DNA from: Leishmania mexicana MHOM/GT/2001/U1103
Taxonomy: Eukaryota > Euglenozoa > Kinetoplastea > Trypanosomatida > Trypanosomatidae
Assembly (NCBI RefSeq): GCF_000234665.1
Contig: NC_018330.1
Span: 124,001 to 188,000, forward strand
Reading direction: 5' to 3'
DNA length: 64,000 nucleotides
Below are positions 1 to 9,894 of this stretch, piece by piece. A program made the position numbers and the translations under genes. The notes beneath the pieces were generated by a model. It was not told the origin of the DNA and did not search any database. It saw nothing but the letters and a program-made list of their open reading frames with translations. Position 1 is the first letter of the stretch, and every line of letters begins with the position of its first letter.

Positions 1-274
1 CACCGCCGACGTCAGCAGCCATACATCGCTCTGGCATCCCCGCGTAAGTGGGTGTCTGACCCTGGCACCACCAGCAGGGAGGGGGAGGGGCTCGGCACTG
101 GCAGGGAGAGGGGCAGGGGGTCGCGGGCTGATTGGCTTCACCCGCACAGAGAGCGGGAGTACCGCACACCGCAAGCCGGCATTAGCGTCGATCATCGTCT
201 CCCTCTCCATCACTTCCCCCCCCAGCTGCCTCACGTTTCACCACGCAGTAGGGGAGGGTAGCATTTCGCCCAAC
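1..274. other. Downstream flank of the GPN2 gene
   Basis: This stretch follows the stop codon of the GPN-loop GTPase gene and should hold its 3' untranslated region. It is G-rich on the plus strand and contains no ORF with coding character. I see no other element in it. Confidence 0.6.
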
Positions 275-1255
275 TCAGAAGAAGTTACCGATCGCGTTGT
301 CCACCTCTTGCGTGAGGCGCAGCATCATCTCCTGGTTTTGCACGTCCAGCGGTACGTAGCCGACAAGCCCGTAGCCCTCCACCACGTCCATCAATAGCCG
401 GGTGTAACGGTACACGCGGCCGCCGTGCTTCTCCAGATCAATTGTTTCCAGGTGCGCATCCTCAGCGCGCTCCTCTGGCGTCAACTGAGGCACCGGCTGT
501 GCAGCAGTCACGAAGTGCTGTGCCATGCGATGCTCATGCCGACGACGCTGCAGTTGCCGCCGCCACAACCGATCCATGTTCTCGGAGAGCATGGCGGATG
601 CGTTGAGGTAGGTCGCGCCATCGTCGCCGGTGTCCTCCAGTACCTCGGCCGGCAACGTGTCCCATTTAGTCAACACGTTTACGTGTGGCAGCTCATGATC
701 GATCATCGTCGTTAGTGACAGCACGCACGAGGAAACGTACGTCGGCAAGTCGCGCGTCGCAATGCCAGCGTCGACAAGGTGCACCGTACACAAGCTACAC
801 TGCAGTCTCTTCGCCAGAGCACGCGTGAGGGTCGGCATGACTTGCGCGTCGACGTAGAACTCTACCTGCCCAGGGCAGTCGATGAGAAGGTACGGCGCTC
901 GTAGCGTCTTGCCACCGGCGGTGATCATCTCCGTCGCCAGAACCTCCTGCACTCGACGCTCCACCGCCTCCTCCACCTTGGCGAGGACCCAGTCCACGTT
1001 CGCCTGCATCACTGCAGCGCAGAACAAGTATGTGCCGTTGGGGCCCAGCCCCTCCTCCCGCATAACGGTGGCGTGGTCGACAAGTTCGCGGATGTCGACA
1101 TCGCACGGGTAAGGGAAGATGTCCTCGTTAGCGGGGTCGAGGTTCAACATGACAACTGGTCGAGTGGGGTCGTACACGCTCAGGAACTGCCGCTTGCCCT
1201 CGCAGTACGTCGTCTTGCCGCTCCCTGGCGGACCGCATACGAGCTCGCCAAACAT
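275..1255 (-). CDS. GPN2: GPN-loop GTPase 2 (GPN2)
   Basis: The 326-residue protein has a P-loop GPPGSGKTT at residues 8-16, the family-defining GPN tripeptide at residues 71-73, a G3-type motif DCPGQVE near residue 126 and a G4-type TKWD near residue 197. GPN GTPases are known to help assemble RNA polymerases and import them into the nucleus. The pattern around the GPN loop (LGPNG followed by an aromatic residue) and the NLDPAN motif fit the GPN2 branch better than GPN1, which has a long acidic tail. Length is close to that of eukaryotic GPN2 proteins, and it starts at an ATG directly before the GTPase fold. It is the last gene of the visible unit. Assignment to GPN2 rather than GPN3 is by eye; the GPN family itself is secure. 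Confidence 0.9.
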   Translation of the reverse strand: MFGELVCGPPGSGKTTYCEGKRQFLSVYDPTRPVVMLNLDPANEDIFPYPCDVDIRELVDHATVMREEGLGPNGTYLFCAAVMQANVDWVLAKVEEAVERRVQEVLATEMITAGGKTLRAPYLLIDCPGQVEFYVDAQVMPTLTRALAKRLQCSLCTVHLVDAGIATRDLPTYVSSCVLSLTTMIDHELPHVNVLTKWDTLPAEVLEDTGDDGATYLNASAMLSENMDRLWRRQLQRRRHEHRMAQHFVTAAQPVPQLTPEERAEDAHLETIDLEKHGGRVYRYTRLLMDVVEGYGLVGYVPLDVQNQEMMLRLTQEVDNAIGNFF

Positions 1256-2595
1256 GAATGCGTTCTTTGGCCTTATGGTCTTGGTGTGTCGTGATAGAAG
1301 CGTATCCGCGTCCGTGTGAGAGCGGGCAGGAGCACACCCCCCACAGCGTTACGAACGTGTTCCGTTGCGCCCAGGCAGGCGAGTCGAGCAAGCCCGTCTG
1401 CCAAGGGACAGACAGGCCGCGCATATGTATACACAGCGATCCGTCAGCGTGCCTCATGCGCCCGCGAGTGTGCCACGATGGTCATCGCGGACACGAGCAA
1501 CAAAAAACGGGCGCGAGGCGGAGGACACAGGGACAAGGGTGCGTGTGTGCAGAGATCGCACGAAGGGGAAGGAGGCGAGAGAAGGTGAAGGCGGGGGAAG
1601 GCTGTTGGCGATAGAAGCGAGCTCACGGGTGCGGATAAGTGCCCTCTGTGAGGCATGGGCGAGTGTGGATGTCCGCGCCCGTTTGTACGCGTATGCTGGT
1701 CACGGCATCCATCGACTTTGCCAAGGCGCAGGAGAGGGGAAAGGGGGGCAGTGGCGACGACCGGGACGTGCGTAGCTGCGGCCCACGGCCTCACCACTCG
1801 CTGGCCCACCCCTCCGTCGTCCCCTGTATCGCTGCCCCGATACCTTTTGCTTCCACTTAACATCCACTTATCTGCTCGCATTGCACGAACCCGTCTTCCG
1901 CTGCTGCACCCCCCACCACCACCACTACCACCAACGCCCCACCCACCCACCCACCTCTCCTCCTCTCACACAGCAAACCAACGCTCTCTAGGTCTCCCGA
2001 TGAGCACACATCGGTTCACCAGAAACACGCGCTGTGCAGCGAGGCATGGGACAGAGCAGAGGAGCACAAGGCGAGGAGAAAATGAAAGGTGCGAAGGGGG
2101 TGGAGGCAACGACAAAGTTCGAGTCACGCACCCGCGTAGCATCGTGTTACACGCAAACAGATGCAGCCAGTTGCGTGTGCATAGGGGACGAAGACGTGCG
2201 TGTGCGTACCGGAGGTAGCTGCTGCACATCATTGATAAACACTCTCGCGCATACCCCGTGCCTCTACTTGGCTGTGATGTCACGCTTCCTCCCTCCTCCA
2301 ACCGACCCACCCTCTGCTTCACGACGGGGCCAGCCTCATGTCCTTCAGCACCGCCAACATCAGAGAACGGAGACGCGGCGCTGCGGGACACCCTAAGATA
2401 AGGGAGGAGGAGGGACGGCAGGCAAAACTCGGGGGGGGGGGGGGGGGGGCGTTTGATGGCACTCACACACAGACACACAAGCTTGCCGACAGCGTCATCG
2501 GTCGCCGTGGCCTTCGCCACCTGCGTCGAGTTGTGGGTGTCTGCAGGCGCTCTTACTCGTCGTGGAGCTCTTCCAGTCTTCCTCAGGGTGAATCC
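1256..2595. other. Intergenic region between the poly(A) polymerase and GPN2 genes
   Basis: About 1.3 kb lies between the stop of the poly(A) polymerase gene and the start of GPN2. It should hold the 3' UTR of the former and the trans-splice region of the latter. The ORFs in it are low-complexity and overlap on both strands, so I call none. A 19-base G run occurs at 2431-2449. Confidence 0.6.
2431..2449. repeat. G19 homopolymer (C19 on the coding strand)
   Basis: Nineteen consecutive G residues are seen on the plus strand, about 150 bases past the stop codon of the poly(A) polymerase gene. On the transcribed strand this is a C19 tract inside the probable 3' UTR. Its exact length may be affected by sequencing error. 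Confidence 0.9.
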
Positions 2596-4380
2596 TCACA
2601 GGACACCCCCAACGTACATGTTAGTTTCTGCGTCCCACACATTTTGCACGAGATGCAGCTCCCTCGCCGCCCGCCGCGACACGTCCCGCCACTTCCGCAC
2701 ACCCGACGCGGCCTTGGCAAAGTAGTGAAGCAGTTGGGACTCCATTGTCGCTGGGGAGGCGTTGGCGTCGAGCAGGCCCACGAATGTGGCCGAGGCTCGC
2801 TGGAAGAGCGGCACGACGCGCGTGGCAAAGAGGGTAGCCGCCTTTGCGCAGTTCGTCTCGGGGCGGATGGGGTTCACAATGTAGAGGACATCGGCCGGTG
2901 GCTTGTTGAAGGTCTTCTGCTGAACAAAGTCGATGCCGAGGCGGCGAAAGTCAAACTCGGTCCCGTAGTACTTGAGGAAGCCGGCAAGAAGGGCGCCAAT
3001 GCTCCGCTGCAGCTCCGCCGAGAAGCGTGTGCGCACGCACTGCTGCAGGTACCAGAGAACGAGCAGTGAGATCGGGAAGGAGCCGAGGCCGCCCATGCTC
3101 GGTTCGTCGAGCCCGCAGTTGTTCACCAGTGCCTTGACGAGCACGATCAATGGTCGCGCCATCTCGTTGCCTGGCTCGCAGAACAGCTCGCACAGGTAGT
3201 TGGAGGACACGCAGCCGCTCTGTTCAAACGACAGATCCACCTTTACATCATCGTGGCGGTGGCGGCACTTCACTATTGGCACCTTCGCGTGGGCAATCGA
3301 GGTTACGTGGGCGAATTTCTGACTCTTCCGCATGCGCTCCGCCACGACTCGAACAGCCGTCGAGAGGGATATCTTGAGACTCTTCTGAGACACTGAGCCT
3401 GTAGCCGCGGAGGCGATTGTAAGCATCGCGCAGGACAAGTTCTCCGACATGGCACTAGCAATCTGCTGATCGCCGCTGCGCATGAGGACGCAGTCCACGT
3501 CACTTGCCGGTATCACAAGCCCAGTGCAGAGGCTGCCGTAGATCTGGATATCCATGCCGGTTCGCTGCATCGTCGCGCGGATGTCATCAATGACGCGCAG
3601 CATTCGCTCGCGATCCTCGGACGTAGGGGATAGACAGTAGAGGAGCTCGATCAGCTTCGCGTCGAAGGCAAGGATGCATCTGGCGAGAGAGGAGGGAGGC
3701 AGCAGCGACTGGACAACGTCAGTTGAGACCTCCAGCGAGGGTGAAAAGACGGGCGAAGGACCCGAGGCTGCGGCCACGAGCACCGAGCCGGTCGCTGTGC
3801 GAGGGCGGCGCGCGCCGGAGCCAGCGCCACGGTGGTCATCCTCGCCATCAGCGCTCGAGTCACAGCTGCGTCGGCGACGACTGCCGTGGTGACGGTCGGC
3901 TTGTGGCCGCGGTGCGCCATGGGTGAGGCTCGAGTAAACGTCACTCTGCCCGTTGTGCAGCGACCGTGGGTACCGCTCATCCGTCGCCTTTCCGCCCTCT
4001 CGACCCGCCGGGTGAGAGAAGAACTTGTTCACCATGTTGGCAGCCCCCTTGCCCATGTTGCCACGGCGACGAGTTTGATCTAGCTGCCCATGCGGAGTTG
4101 CCAAGTGTGACCCTCTCGCTGGTGTATGGGGCCTTTTTTGAGCAGCCGTTATGCGGCTGGGGTAGTTGCAAGGGAGGTAATGTGACGGCGCGTTGTTGCC
4201 GTTCAGCGAGCTGGCTGACGGAGCCGGCAAGTCAGACGACGACTGTGTCGGGTGCCCCTTGGAGGCCGGATGTGCATAAGATGTGCCTCTTGTCCGCGGC
4301 TGGGCAAGGCTGCTGCTCAGCTGATGCGTGATGGTGCGCTCTATGGCTCGATCGAGAGATGCAATGTCTTCTGGATTCAT
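2596..4380 (-). CDS. Non-canonical poly(A) polymerase (TRF4/PAP-associated family nucleotidyltransferase)
   Basis: The protein (594 residues from the ATG at 4380) carries a polymerase-beta-type nucleotidyltransferase core. A GS motif lies at residues 282-283, the paired catalytic aspartates at Asp294 and Asp296 (SDVDCV) and the third carboxylate at Asp382 (VKVDLSF). A PAP-associated region with LVKALVNN and GGLGSFPISLLV follows. Such enzymes add short A tails in nuclear RNA surveillance (TRAMP), and trypanosomatids have several. The first roughly 190 residues are low-complexity, Ser/Arg-rich and probably disordered. The reading frame continues 43 codons upstream through a CA repeat (encoding alternating His-Thr), but the ATG chosen here lies just inside that repeat and begins a sensible sequence. 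Which trypanosomatid ncPAP or TUTase it is cannot be settled by eye; the conserved core and large N-terminal extension fit a TRF4-like nuclear enzyme. Confidence 0.85.
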   Translation of the reverse strand: MNPEDIASLDRAIERTITHQLSSSLAQPRTRGTSYAHPASKGHPTQSSSDLPAPSASSLNGNNAPSHYLPCNYPSRITAAQKRPHTPARGSHLATPHGQLDQTRRRGNMGKGAANMVNKFFSHPAGREGGKATDERYPRSLHNGQSDVYSSLTHGAPRPQADRHHGSRRRRSCDSSADGEDDHRGAGSGARRPRTATGSVLVAAASGPSPVFSPSLEVSTDVVQSLLPPSSLARCILAFDAKLIELLYCLSPTSEDRERMLRVIDDIRATMQRTGMDIQIYGSLCTGLVIPASDVDCVLMRSGDQQIASAMSENLSCAMLTIASAATGSVSQKSLKISLSTAVRVVAERMRKSQKFAHVTSIAHAKVPIVKCRHRHDDVKVDLSFEQSGCVSSNYLCELFCEPGNEMARPLIVLVKALVNNCGLDEPSMGGLGSFPISLLVLWYLQQCVRTRFSAELQRSIGALLAGFLKYYGTEFDFRRLGIDFVQQKTFNKPPADVLYIVNPIRPETNCAKAATLFATRVVPLFQRASATFVGLLDANASPATMESQLLHYFAKAASGVRKWRDVSRRAARELHLVQNVWDAETNMYVGGVL

Positions 4381-4421
4381 CCATGTACGAGAGAGAAGAC
4401 GCGAGTCGTTAGACGGCGAGG

Positions 4422-4459
<38 letters not shown>

Positions 4460-5875
4460 GGGGGGAAGAGTACACTTGTTAGCACGCGTTCAAGCACACA
4501 CGTGCGCACGGATAAGAAAAAGCAAGGGACAGAGGTGTGTGGGTATGGGAGAGGGGGAGAAGAGGTCGGGAGAGGGGTGATGTCTTGGAGATCGCTGTCC
4601 TCATTCGCGAGCGCGTATGGGTGCGCGCCTCGGTCAGCGTGAGATGAGCCGTGGTCAACTTCACCCCGCGGCTCTCCGCATGCTCCGCGTCTCCTCTCGC
4701 TGCTGCTGGTGGGCCAACCGCAAGTCCACCAAACGAGTGGGTGGGGAGGGGGAGTGCGGCGGGAGGCCCGAGCGGCAGGCAGCTGCGGAGGGACAGACAG
4801 AACGGAGGACCTGTCGCGAGGTGAGCGAGGATGGAGAAGGAGCCGTCAGAAGGGCCAGGCAGCCCCCAGCTGCATTCAACGACAACGTTCTGCAAGAGGA
4901 AGCGCAAGCTCCCAGAGTGTCATACACGGAAGCACACCCACGCAAACAGAGAGTACGTGGGCAGAACCGTCCACGTGGCAGACATGCTCAGGAGGCGGCG
5001 AGCGGGTAGACAGAGAGAGCGAGGACGGGAGCGAAGGGGGAAAAGTGCACGCACCCGAGACATACAGGCACGCGTCGCTGTGCCACACAGCCTCCGAGCG
5101 CCTCCGCGAACGAGAGAGATCTGTGCGCAGTGGAAAGGGAGGGAAAAGTGGATTGGAGGAAAACAGTGGAGGCACTACGAACACCCTTCTCCTCCGCACC
5201 GCCTTAAGCGCAGGACGCCATTCGGGGGGTAGCGTAGGGCGCAAAAGGGAGAAAGAGAGGCGGACGCCGTGCAGTGTAGTGAGTCACACCGTCATGGCAT
5301 CCGCTACGCAGCGCCAGCAGGCGCACACGCGAACAAGAAGGACAGAGGTGCTCGAGCGCATTCCACGGTGGGGTAGAAAAAAGGGGTGGACAAGCAGAGC
5401 GAACATCAAACAGGGGAAGGGGGGAGCGCGTGGACGCATACTCGGCCTCCTCCCCCTCCTCCTCTCCCTCTCCTGGCGGTGTTGGGGTGCACTCCTCCCC
5501 CCTCCACGACCACCACCACACCCATTTATCCATCACCTCCCCTTCGTCTACCATCCGTGCATCCCGCCCCCATTCGCATTCCTTCTCGGAGGCGCAGAAG
5601 AAGAAAACCAAAAGTCATGTTATGTACATCGGCAGCAACCCACAGCGGCAGTCACTGCAACGCAGCGCTTACCTCAAGCTTCAAGAGGCACCCCACGAAG
5701 AAACGCGCAACGTAATGGACCCGACACACAGCCGAAGCGGTCACACCCCGTGTCGTCTGACCCGTTGGGGCATATGCGCTCAGGAGGAGACAAAGGAGTA
5801 GGGAAAGACTAGGCGGTGCGAGAGTCATCACCGCCGCCGCGGATCCTTCTCTCTCCACTGTACACTGACCTTGTC
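4381..5875. other. Intergenic region between the LRR protein and poly(A) polymerase genes
   Basis: About 1.5 kb of purine-rich sequence on the plus strand. It begins with a TG repeat next to the poly(A) polymerase start. The ORFs here on both strands are shadows of low-complexity composition. I see no RNA gene. Confidence 0.6.
4424..4457. repeat. (TG)17 microsatellite in the 5' flank of the poly(A) polymerase gene
   Basis: Seventeen TG units; on the coding strand this is (CA)17, ending 43 bases before the chosen ATG. The repeat is followed on the coding strand by CAGG, so an AG that could act as a splice acceptor sits at the repeat edge. Confidence 0.95.
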
Positions 5876-7297
5876 TCATGCGGCAGCCGCGGGTGCAGTG
5901 TGCTGCTGATAGGAGAGTTTTTGCTGTTGGTAGAGCGCCGTCTGAGGACCTGCTGCGCGGTTCTTGGCCTGTCGCTCCTCCAGCAAGTTGTCCAGTCTCT
6001 TCTGGGCAACGCGTGAGATGCTGTTGCCGTTCGTCATCAGCGCCACAAGCCGCGCATTCCGCAGCGCTGCATCAATGAGCTGCGAGGCGCCCTCCTCACC
6101 GATATTGTTGCAGGAGACATCGACGACGGAAATGGTGATGCCATCCATGATGTTCTGTGCGAGGCGCGCCGCTGCCTCGTCGTCGAGGGCGTTGTCGCTA
6201 AGGTTGATTTCCTTGAGGGAGATGGACGTGCTGAGCAAGCTGGCAACGCGAAAGCCGCCGCTAGCGGTTAGCCCACACGAACTCAAGTCCAGCTTCTCCA
6301 GAACGCTGCGCTGGTGAGAGGTAAGAACCTGCGTGAGCTCGTTCGCTCCCACCGGGCCAACCTCGTTTCCAGAGAGCGACAGTACGGCGAGGGAGGTGTT
6401 CTTGGCAAGACCCTGCTGCGCAATCGTCCTTACACCGTTCGCCGTCAGCGTGTTCAGGCGGATGTCGAGTTCCTCGAGGGTTTCATTGGCTTCGAGCATC
6501 GCGGCAATGCCGCCGGCGGCCTCGTCTGTGGCGTGGTTGTTCCCCAGTGTCAACCGCTTCAGCTCCCTGTTCGTCTTCACGGCATCACAGATGGCTATAA
6601 CACCCGTTGGACCAAGGTAGTTGCCATGCAGCTGCAGAACCTGCAGCACCGATACAGAAGTACGTAGGATGCCGGCAAGACACTCCGCACCACTCGGGCC
6701 CAGCTCGTTGACGGAGAGATCAAGCGAGGACAGGTACGTGTTGCGCTCCAGCGCCTTTGCCACGAGCGCCGCCCCCTCAGGGTCTAGCCTGTTCGATGCC
6801 AGCCCGAGCCGCTTGAGCGCCGTGGACATGGAGACGGAGCGCAGCAGGCGCTGCACGTCGCTCGCGGATAGGTGATTACCGCGGATATCGAGAACCTGCA
6901 AGCTGTGTGACACGTTCACCACCCCAGCCAGCCCGTCGCACCCCTCCTTGCCGATGTCGTTGTAGCAGATAAACACCTCCGTCACCGGTGAGGATTCGAG
7001 ACAGGAGGCAATCTTCGCCGCCCCCGTAGGCCCCAGTTGGTTATCCATGAAGTCGATGGTGTGGATAGGGGTATCGGACTCGCGATCCATCAGAGCACGG
7101 CAGATGCTGTCGAGCTGCTGCTTCGAGATCTGCCGCCACGGAATCTGTATACGGCGGTGGCCATCGTCGACGCTTCTGCCGATGACCGCGAAGGATGCCT
7201 GTGATTTGGCGCCCTCAGAAGCCGGCACAGCGGCGGGGATGATGCCGCCGGTAGACGGCGATATGCCGGAGGAGGCTCGTGTCACCTTAGCCGACAT
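5876..7297 (-). CDS. Leucine-rich-repeat protein (ribonuclease-inhibitor-like)
   Basis: The protein (473 residues from the ATG at 7297) contains about a dozen consecutive leucine-rich repeats of the long ribonuclease-inhibitor type, roughly residues 65-430. The repeating pattern is LxxLxLxxNxLxxxGA, for example LDLSVNELGPSGAECLA and LNTLTANGVRTIA. Such repeats form a curved solenoid used for protein binding. No kinase, NACHT or membrane segment is visible. The frame stays open ten codons further upstream but has no ATG there, so 7297 is the better start. The C-terminus is Gln/Ala-rich. The partner and cellular role are unknown; many trypanosomatid proteins of this kind are flagellar or cytoskeletal, but nothing here proves that. 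Confidence 0.8.
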   Translation of the reverse strand: MSAKVTRASSGISPSTGGIIPAAVPASEGAKSQASFAVIGRSVDDGHRRIQIPWRQISKQQLDSICRALMDRESDTPIHTIDFMDNQLGPTGAAKIASCLESSPVTEVFICYNDIGKEGCDGLAGVVNVSHSLQVLDIRGNHLSASDVQRLLRSVSMSTALKRLGLASNRLDPEGAALVAKALERNTYLSSLDLSVNELGPSGAECLAGILRTSVSVLQVLQLHGNYLGPTGVIAICDAVKTNRELKRLTLGNNHATDEAAGGIAAMLEANETLEELDIRLNTLTANGVRTIAQQGLAKNTSLAVLSLSGNEVGPVGANELTQVLTSHQRSVLEKLDLSSCGLTASGGFRVASLLSTSISLKEINLSDNALDDEAAARLAQNIMDGITISVVDVSCNNIGEEGASQLIDAALRNARLVALMTNGNSISRVAQKRLDNLLEERQAKNRAAGPQTALYQQQKLSYQQHTAPAAAA

Positions 7298-8478
7298 GCC
7301 GGGAGGAGGAGACAATAGAGAGTGCAAGCACCACCTTCTATAAAGATGTGTGTCTCTGTCCTACACCAATGGCGTCTCTCTTCAAGCGATTTGTGCAGTG
7401 CTGGTGGTGGTAAAACTCGCAGAGGCCGATGGACACGTGGGTGCGAGACTGACTGAGACCCCAAGCGCCTTCTGAGCGTCGGAGGGGGAGGGAGGCAGTC
7501 GGAGGTAGAAAAAGATACGCAGGCGTGGAGGCGGGGTGCAAACACAAGTGACAAGGAGTGACGTCGCTCGAGCTGCCCTCGTAGGTGCTCAAACGGCTGG
7601 CCGCACGATGCCTTTGAGGCAGAAGGTGCATTGAGGTGCCGTGCTCATGAGCGGTCGCTCTAGCGGAATCCGCGCCATTAGGGGAGGGATGGGAGGGAAA
7701 GGCTTTGGTTGACCTGTGGCGCTTACGAGTGTCCTGAGTGCGCCGTCCCAACAGTTTGCGTGGAGAAGGACAGCCGAGGCGCACGCAGACACAAAGAAAT
7801 GAGCAGGACAGCACAACCCATCCAGACAACGAGATACGCGCGCGTGTGCATGTATGAAGGAGGAAGGAGACAGAAAAATGGGTGGGGGGAGGGGTCAAAC
7901 CGAAGGGTACGCAGCCAGCCGAAAACGACGCGGCTGCTCGTCGTCGCACACTCCACCGGCTGCGCGCGGAGATTGGGGGAGGAGAGAGGTGAGAGCTAGA
8001 GACGTACAGAGAACGAGACGGTCACATCACCGCCCCGCCCAGCACCACCACCGCAACGCGCACGCCACAGAATATGTACACATGAGTGGGAAGCACCCAA
8101 AGAATGTAGAAACACACTCGAATCCGAGCATGACGAGCATAGAGGCATCCTGTACAGTGCGATGATGCGTCAGAGGGAGAGGGGGGAAGGAGGGGCAGTG
8201 CGCGCGCAGACCGCCGGAACTGCAGCACCCAAATCTCCAAGTCCGCGCGCGCTGCTGCAGAGAGGGAAAAGAATACATAACAAACGGCAATATATGCCCC
8301 AGAAGCGCCTGTGTGCGCCCGTGCGTACGAGCTGGTGTGCGTACAAGATTGAGAGCGCCAGATGCGTGTCTCCCCTCCCTGCTCCCTGAACAGAGGAGTC
8401 GTCGGAGATTCAGCGTGAGGCACGGGTATAGATGGCGCCGCCTCGGCACCCCGCGTCCATTGCCGTGCTAGCTATATC
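7298..8478. other. Intergenic region between the pseudogene and the LRR protein gene
   Basis: About 1.2 kb with no supported gene. Pyrimidine-rich coding-strand sequence lies directly before the LRR protein ATG. Other ORFs are low-complexity and overlap on both strands. Confidence 0.55.
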
Positions 8479-9894
8479 TCATCTATAGCGGTCTCCGCCG
8501 ATGTGGTCCACGAACTTGCCGGGGTAGTGATGGTTGGCCAACGCTGGCTGCTAGAAGCCAGTGGAGGCATCGACCTGCGGTAGAGGGGGAGCAATGTGGT
8601 GCACATCCTCGAAGACCGCACTTCCCCCTCCACATCGTCGCCATCTTGAGAGGCGTTCGAGTGGAAGTGAGTGTTGTACTCCTCGCCTTCAGCCACCGCG
8701 TCCCTCGAAGACCACTGCGAGGTGGCGCCTACGAAGGTCGCTATCGTTTTTCTGGGGTGGTCTCCGCAGCCGCAGCGTGTCGAGGGTCGATACACCGGCC
8801 ACAGGTGTGTCATCCCAGGCTGGTGTAACAGTTGCCGCCGCTTCCTTCCGTCGTCGCCGGCGTCGGGAGCCAAGGCGGGGCTGTCGCCGGTGGTGCCGTA
8901 GGGGTAGCGCCACGGTCGCGGGTCTTGCTCGGTGGCGCAGATTCTCTGAGCGACATGGTCTCCAGCAGCCTGTCGGCTGACGTCGTCTCGCACAGCGCAA
9001 AAAAGTAGCGAAGCCGCATGTTGGACGGAACCGCGAATTCGTCACTCGCCGACACAGCGCCAGCGGCAGTGGCAGCAGCAGCAGCCGATTCGGCAGCGGT
9101 CTCCCTGTCGGTGCTTGTGGGTGAGGCAGTACTGAAATCGGAAAAATCACCCCCCCCAGCGCCGCCCTGCCCGTCCACTGCGGGCAGTGTAGTGCCACTA
9201 TGGCCACAGACACTGTCATCGCCGCAGCAAGTTCCTGCGGTCGCCTTGGGCTTCTTGTTGGAGTCTTTCGGCGTGCGACCCCTTCGGTCGCTGTAGCTTC
9301 CGCAGGCGGTGTCGTCTGATGTGCATAGCGCTAGCGTCACCGTGTACCAGCGGTGCATCTCGACCAAGTCCATGAGTTGCATCGACTTCAGCAGCCCGTA
9401 GCACACCTCCTTCTCAGTCACTTGCATCAGGTTCACGTCGCAGTGCGGAAGCTGCAGACCCCTATCGACGCGGGACTGCGCACGGTGCTGCAGCCACTCC
9501 AGTAGAACTACGTTATGCAGCGCCACACAGGAGGCACGGGAGAAGAGGTCCTCTGTGCTGCTCGTGCAGCACGACGCAGGTTGCAATCACGCATGACTCC
9601 AGAAAAAAAAACCTGCTGAGGATCGCCGCCGAGCCTGCAACTCGCCGCCCTCGCCGCCACGTCTTTGTCCGTTTCGCTCAGCTGCTTCGCCTCGGCAATA
9701 CAGCCTGCAGCAATGGCGTCCCATGCGCGAGCAGAGCGCGCGTAGCGAAGCGGGCGGAAATAGCTCGGCACCGGATCAATTCTCAGCGAGGGCAGTGGTT
9801 TGTTCGTGGGCGGCGAGGCGTGCAGGGATGGGGGACCGAGGGAAAACGCTGTTTCCCACCGCGCTCGCCTCGGCAGACACGGGGCGCTGGTCAC
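8479..9894 (-). pseudogene. Frameshifted pseudogene of unknown family
   Basis: Coding-like segments on the minus strand occur in different frames in one colinear order. The 5' part lies in the frame open to 9894 (for example RYARSARAWDAIAAG). The middle lies in a second frame below about 9586, containing CDVNLMQVTEKEVCYGLL and MDLVEMHRWYTVTLALC. The 3' part is in a further frame, ending with ALANHHYPGKFVDHIGG before a TGA at 8479-8481. An in-frame TAG (8551-8553) interrupts that last segment. An A-run at about 9602-9610 lies near the first frame change. The middle segment opens without an ATG. I recognise no family. Sequencing error in the homopolymer could explain one break but not the extra frame change plus the TAG. 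The 5' limit is uncertain and may extend towards 10150. Confidence 0.6.
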
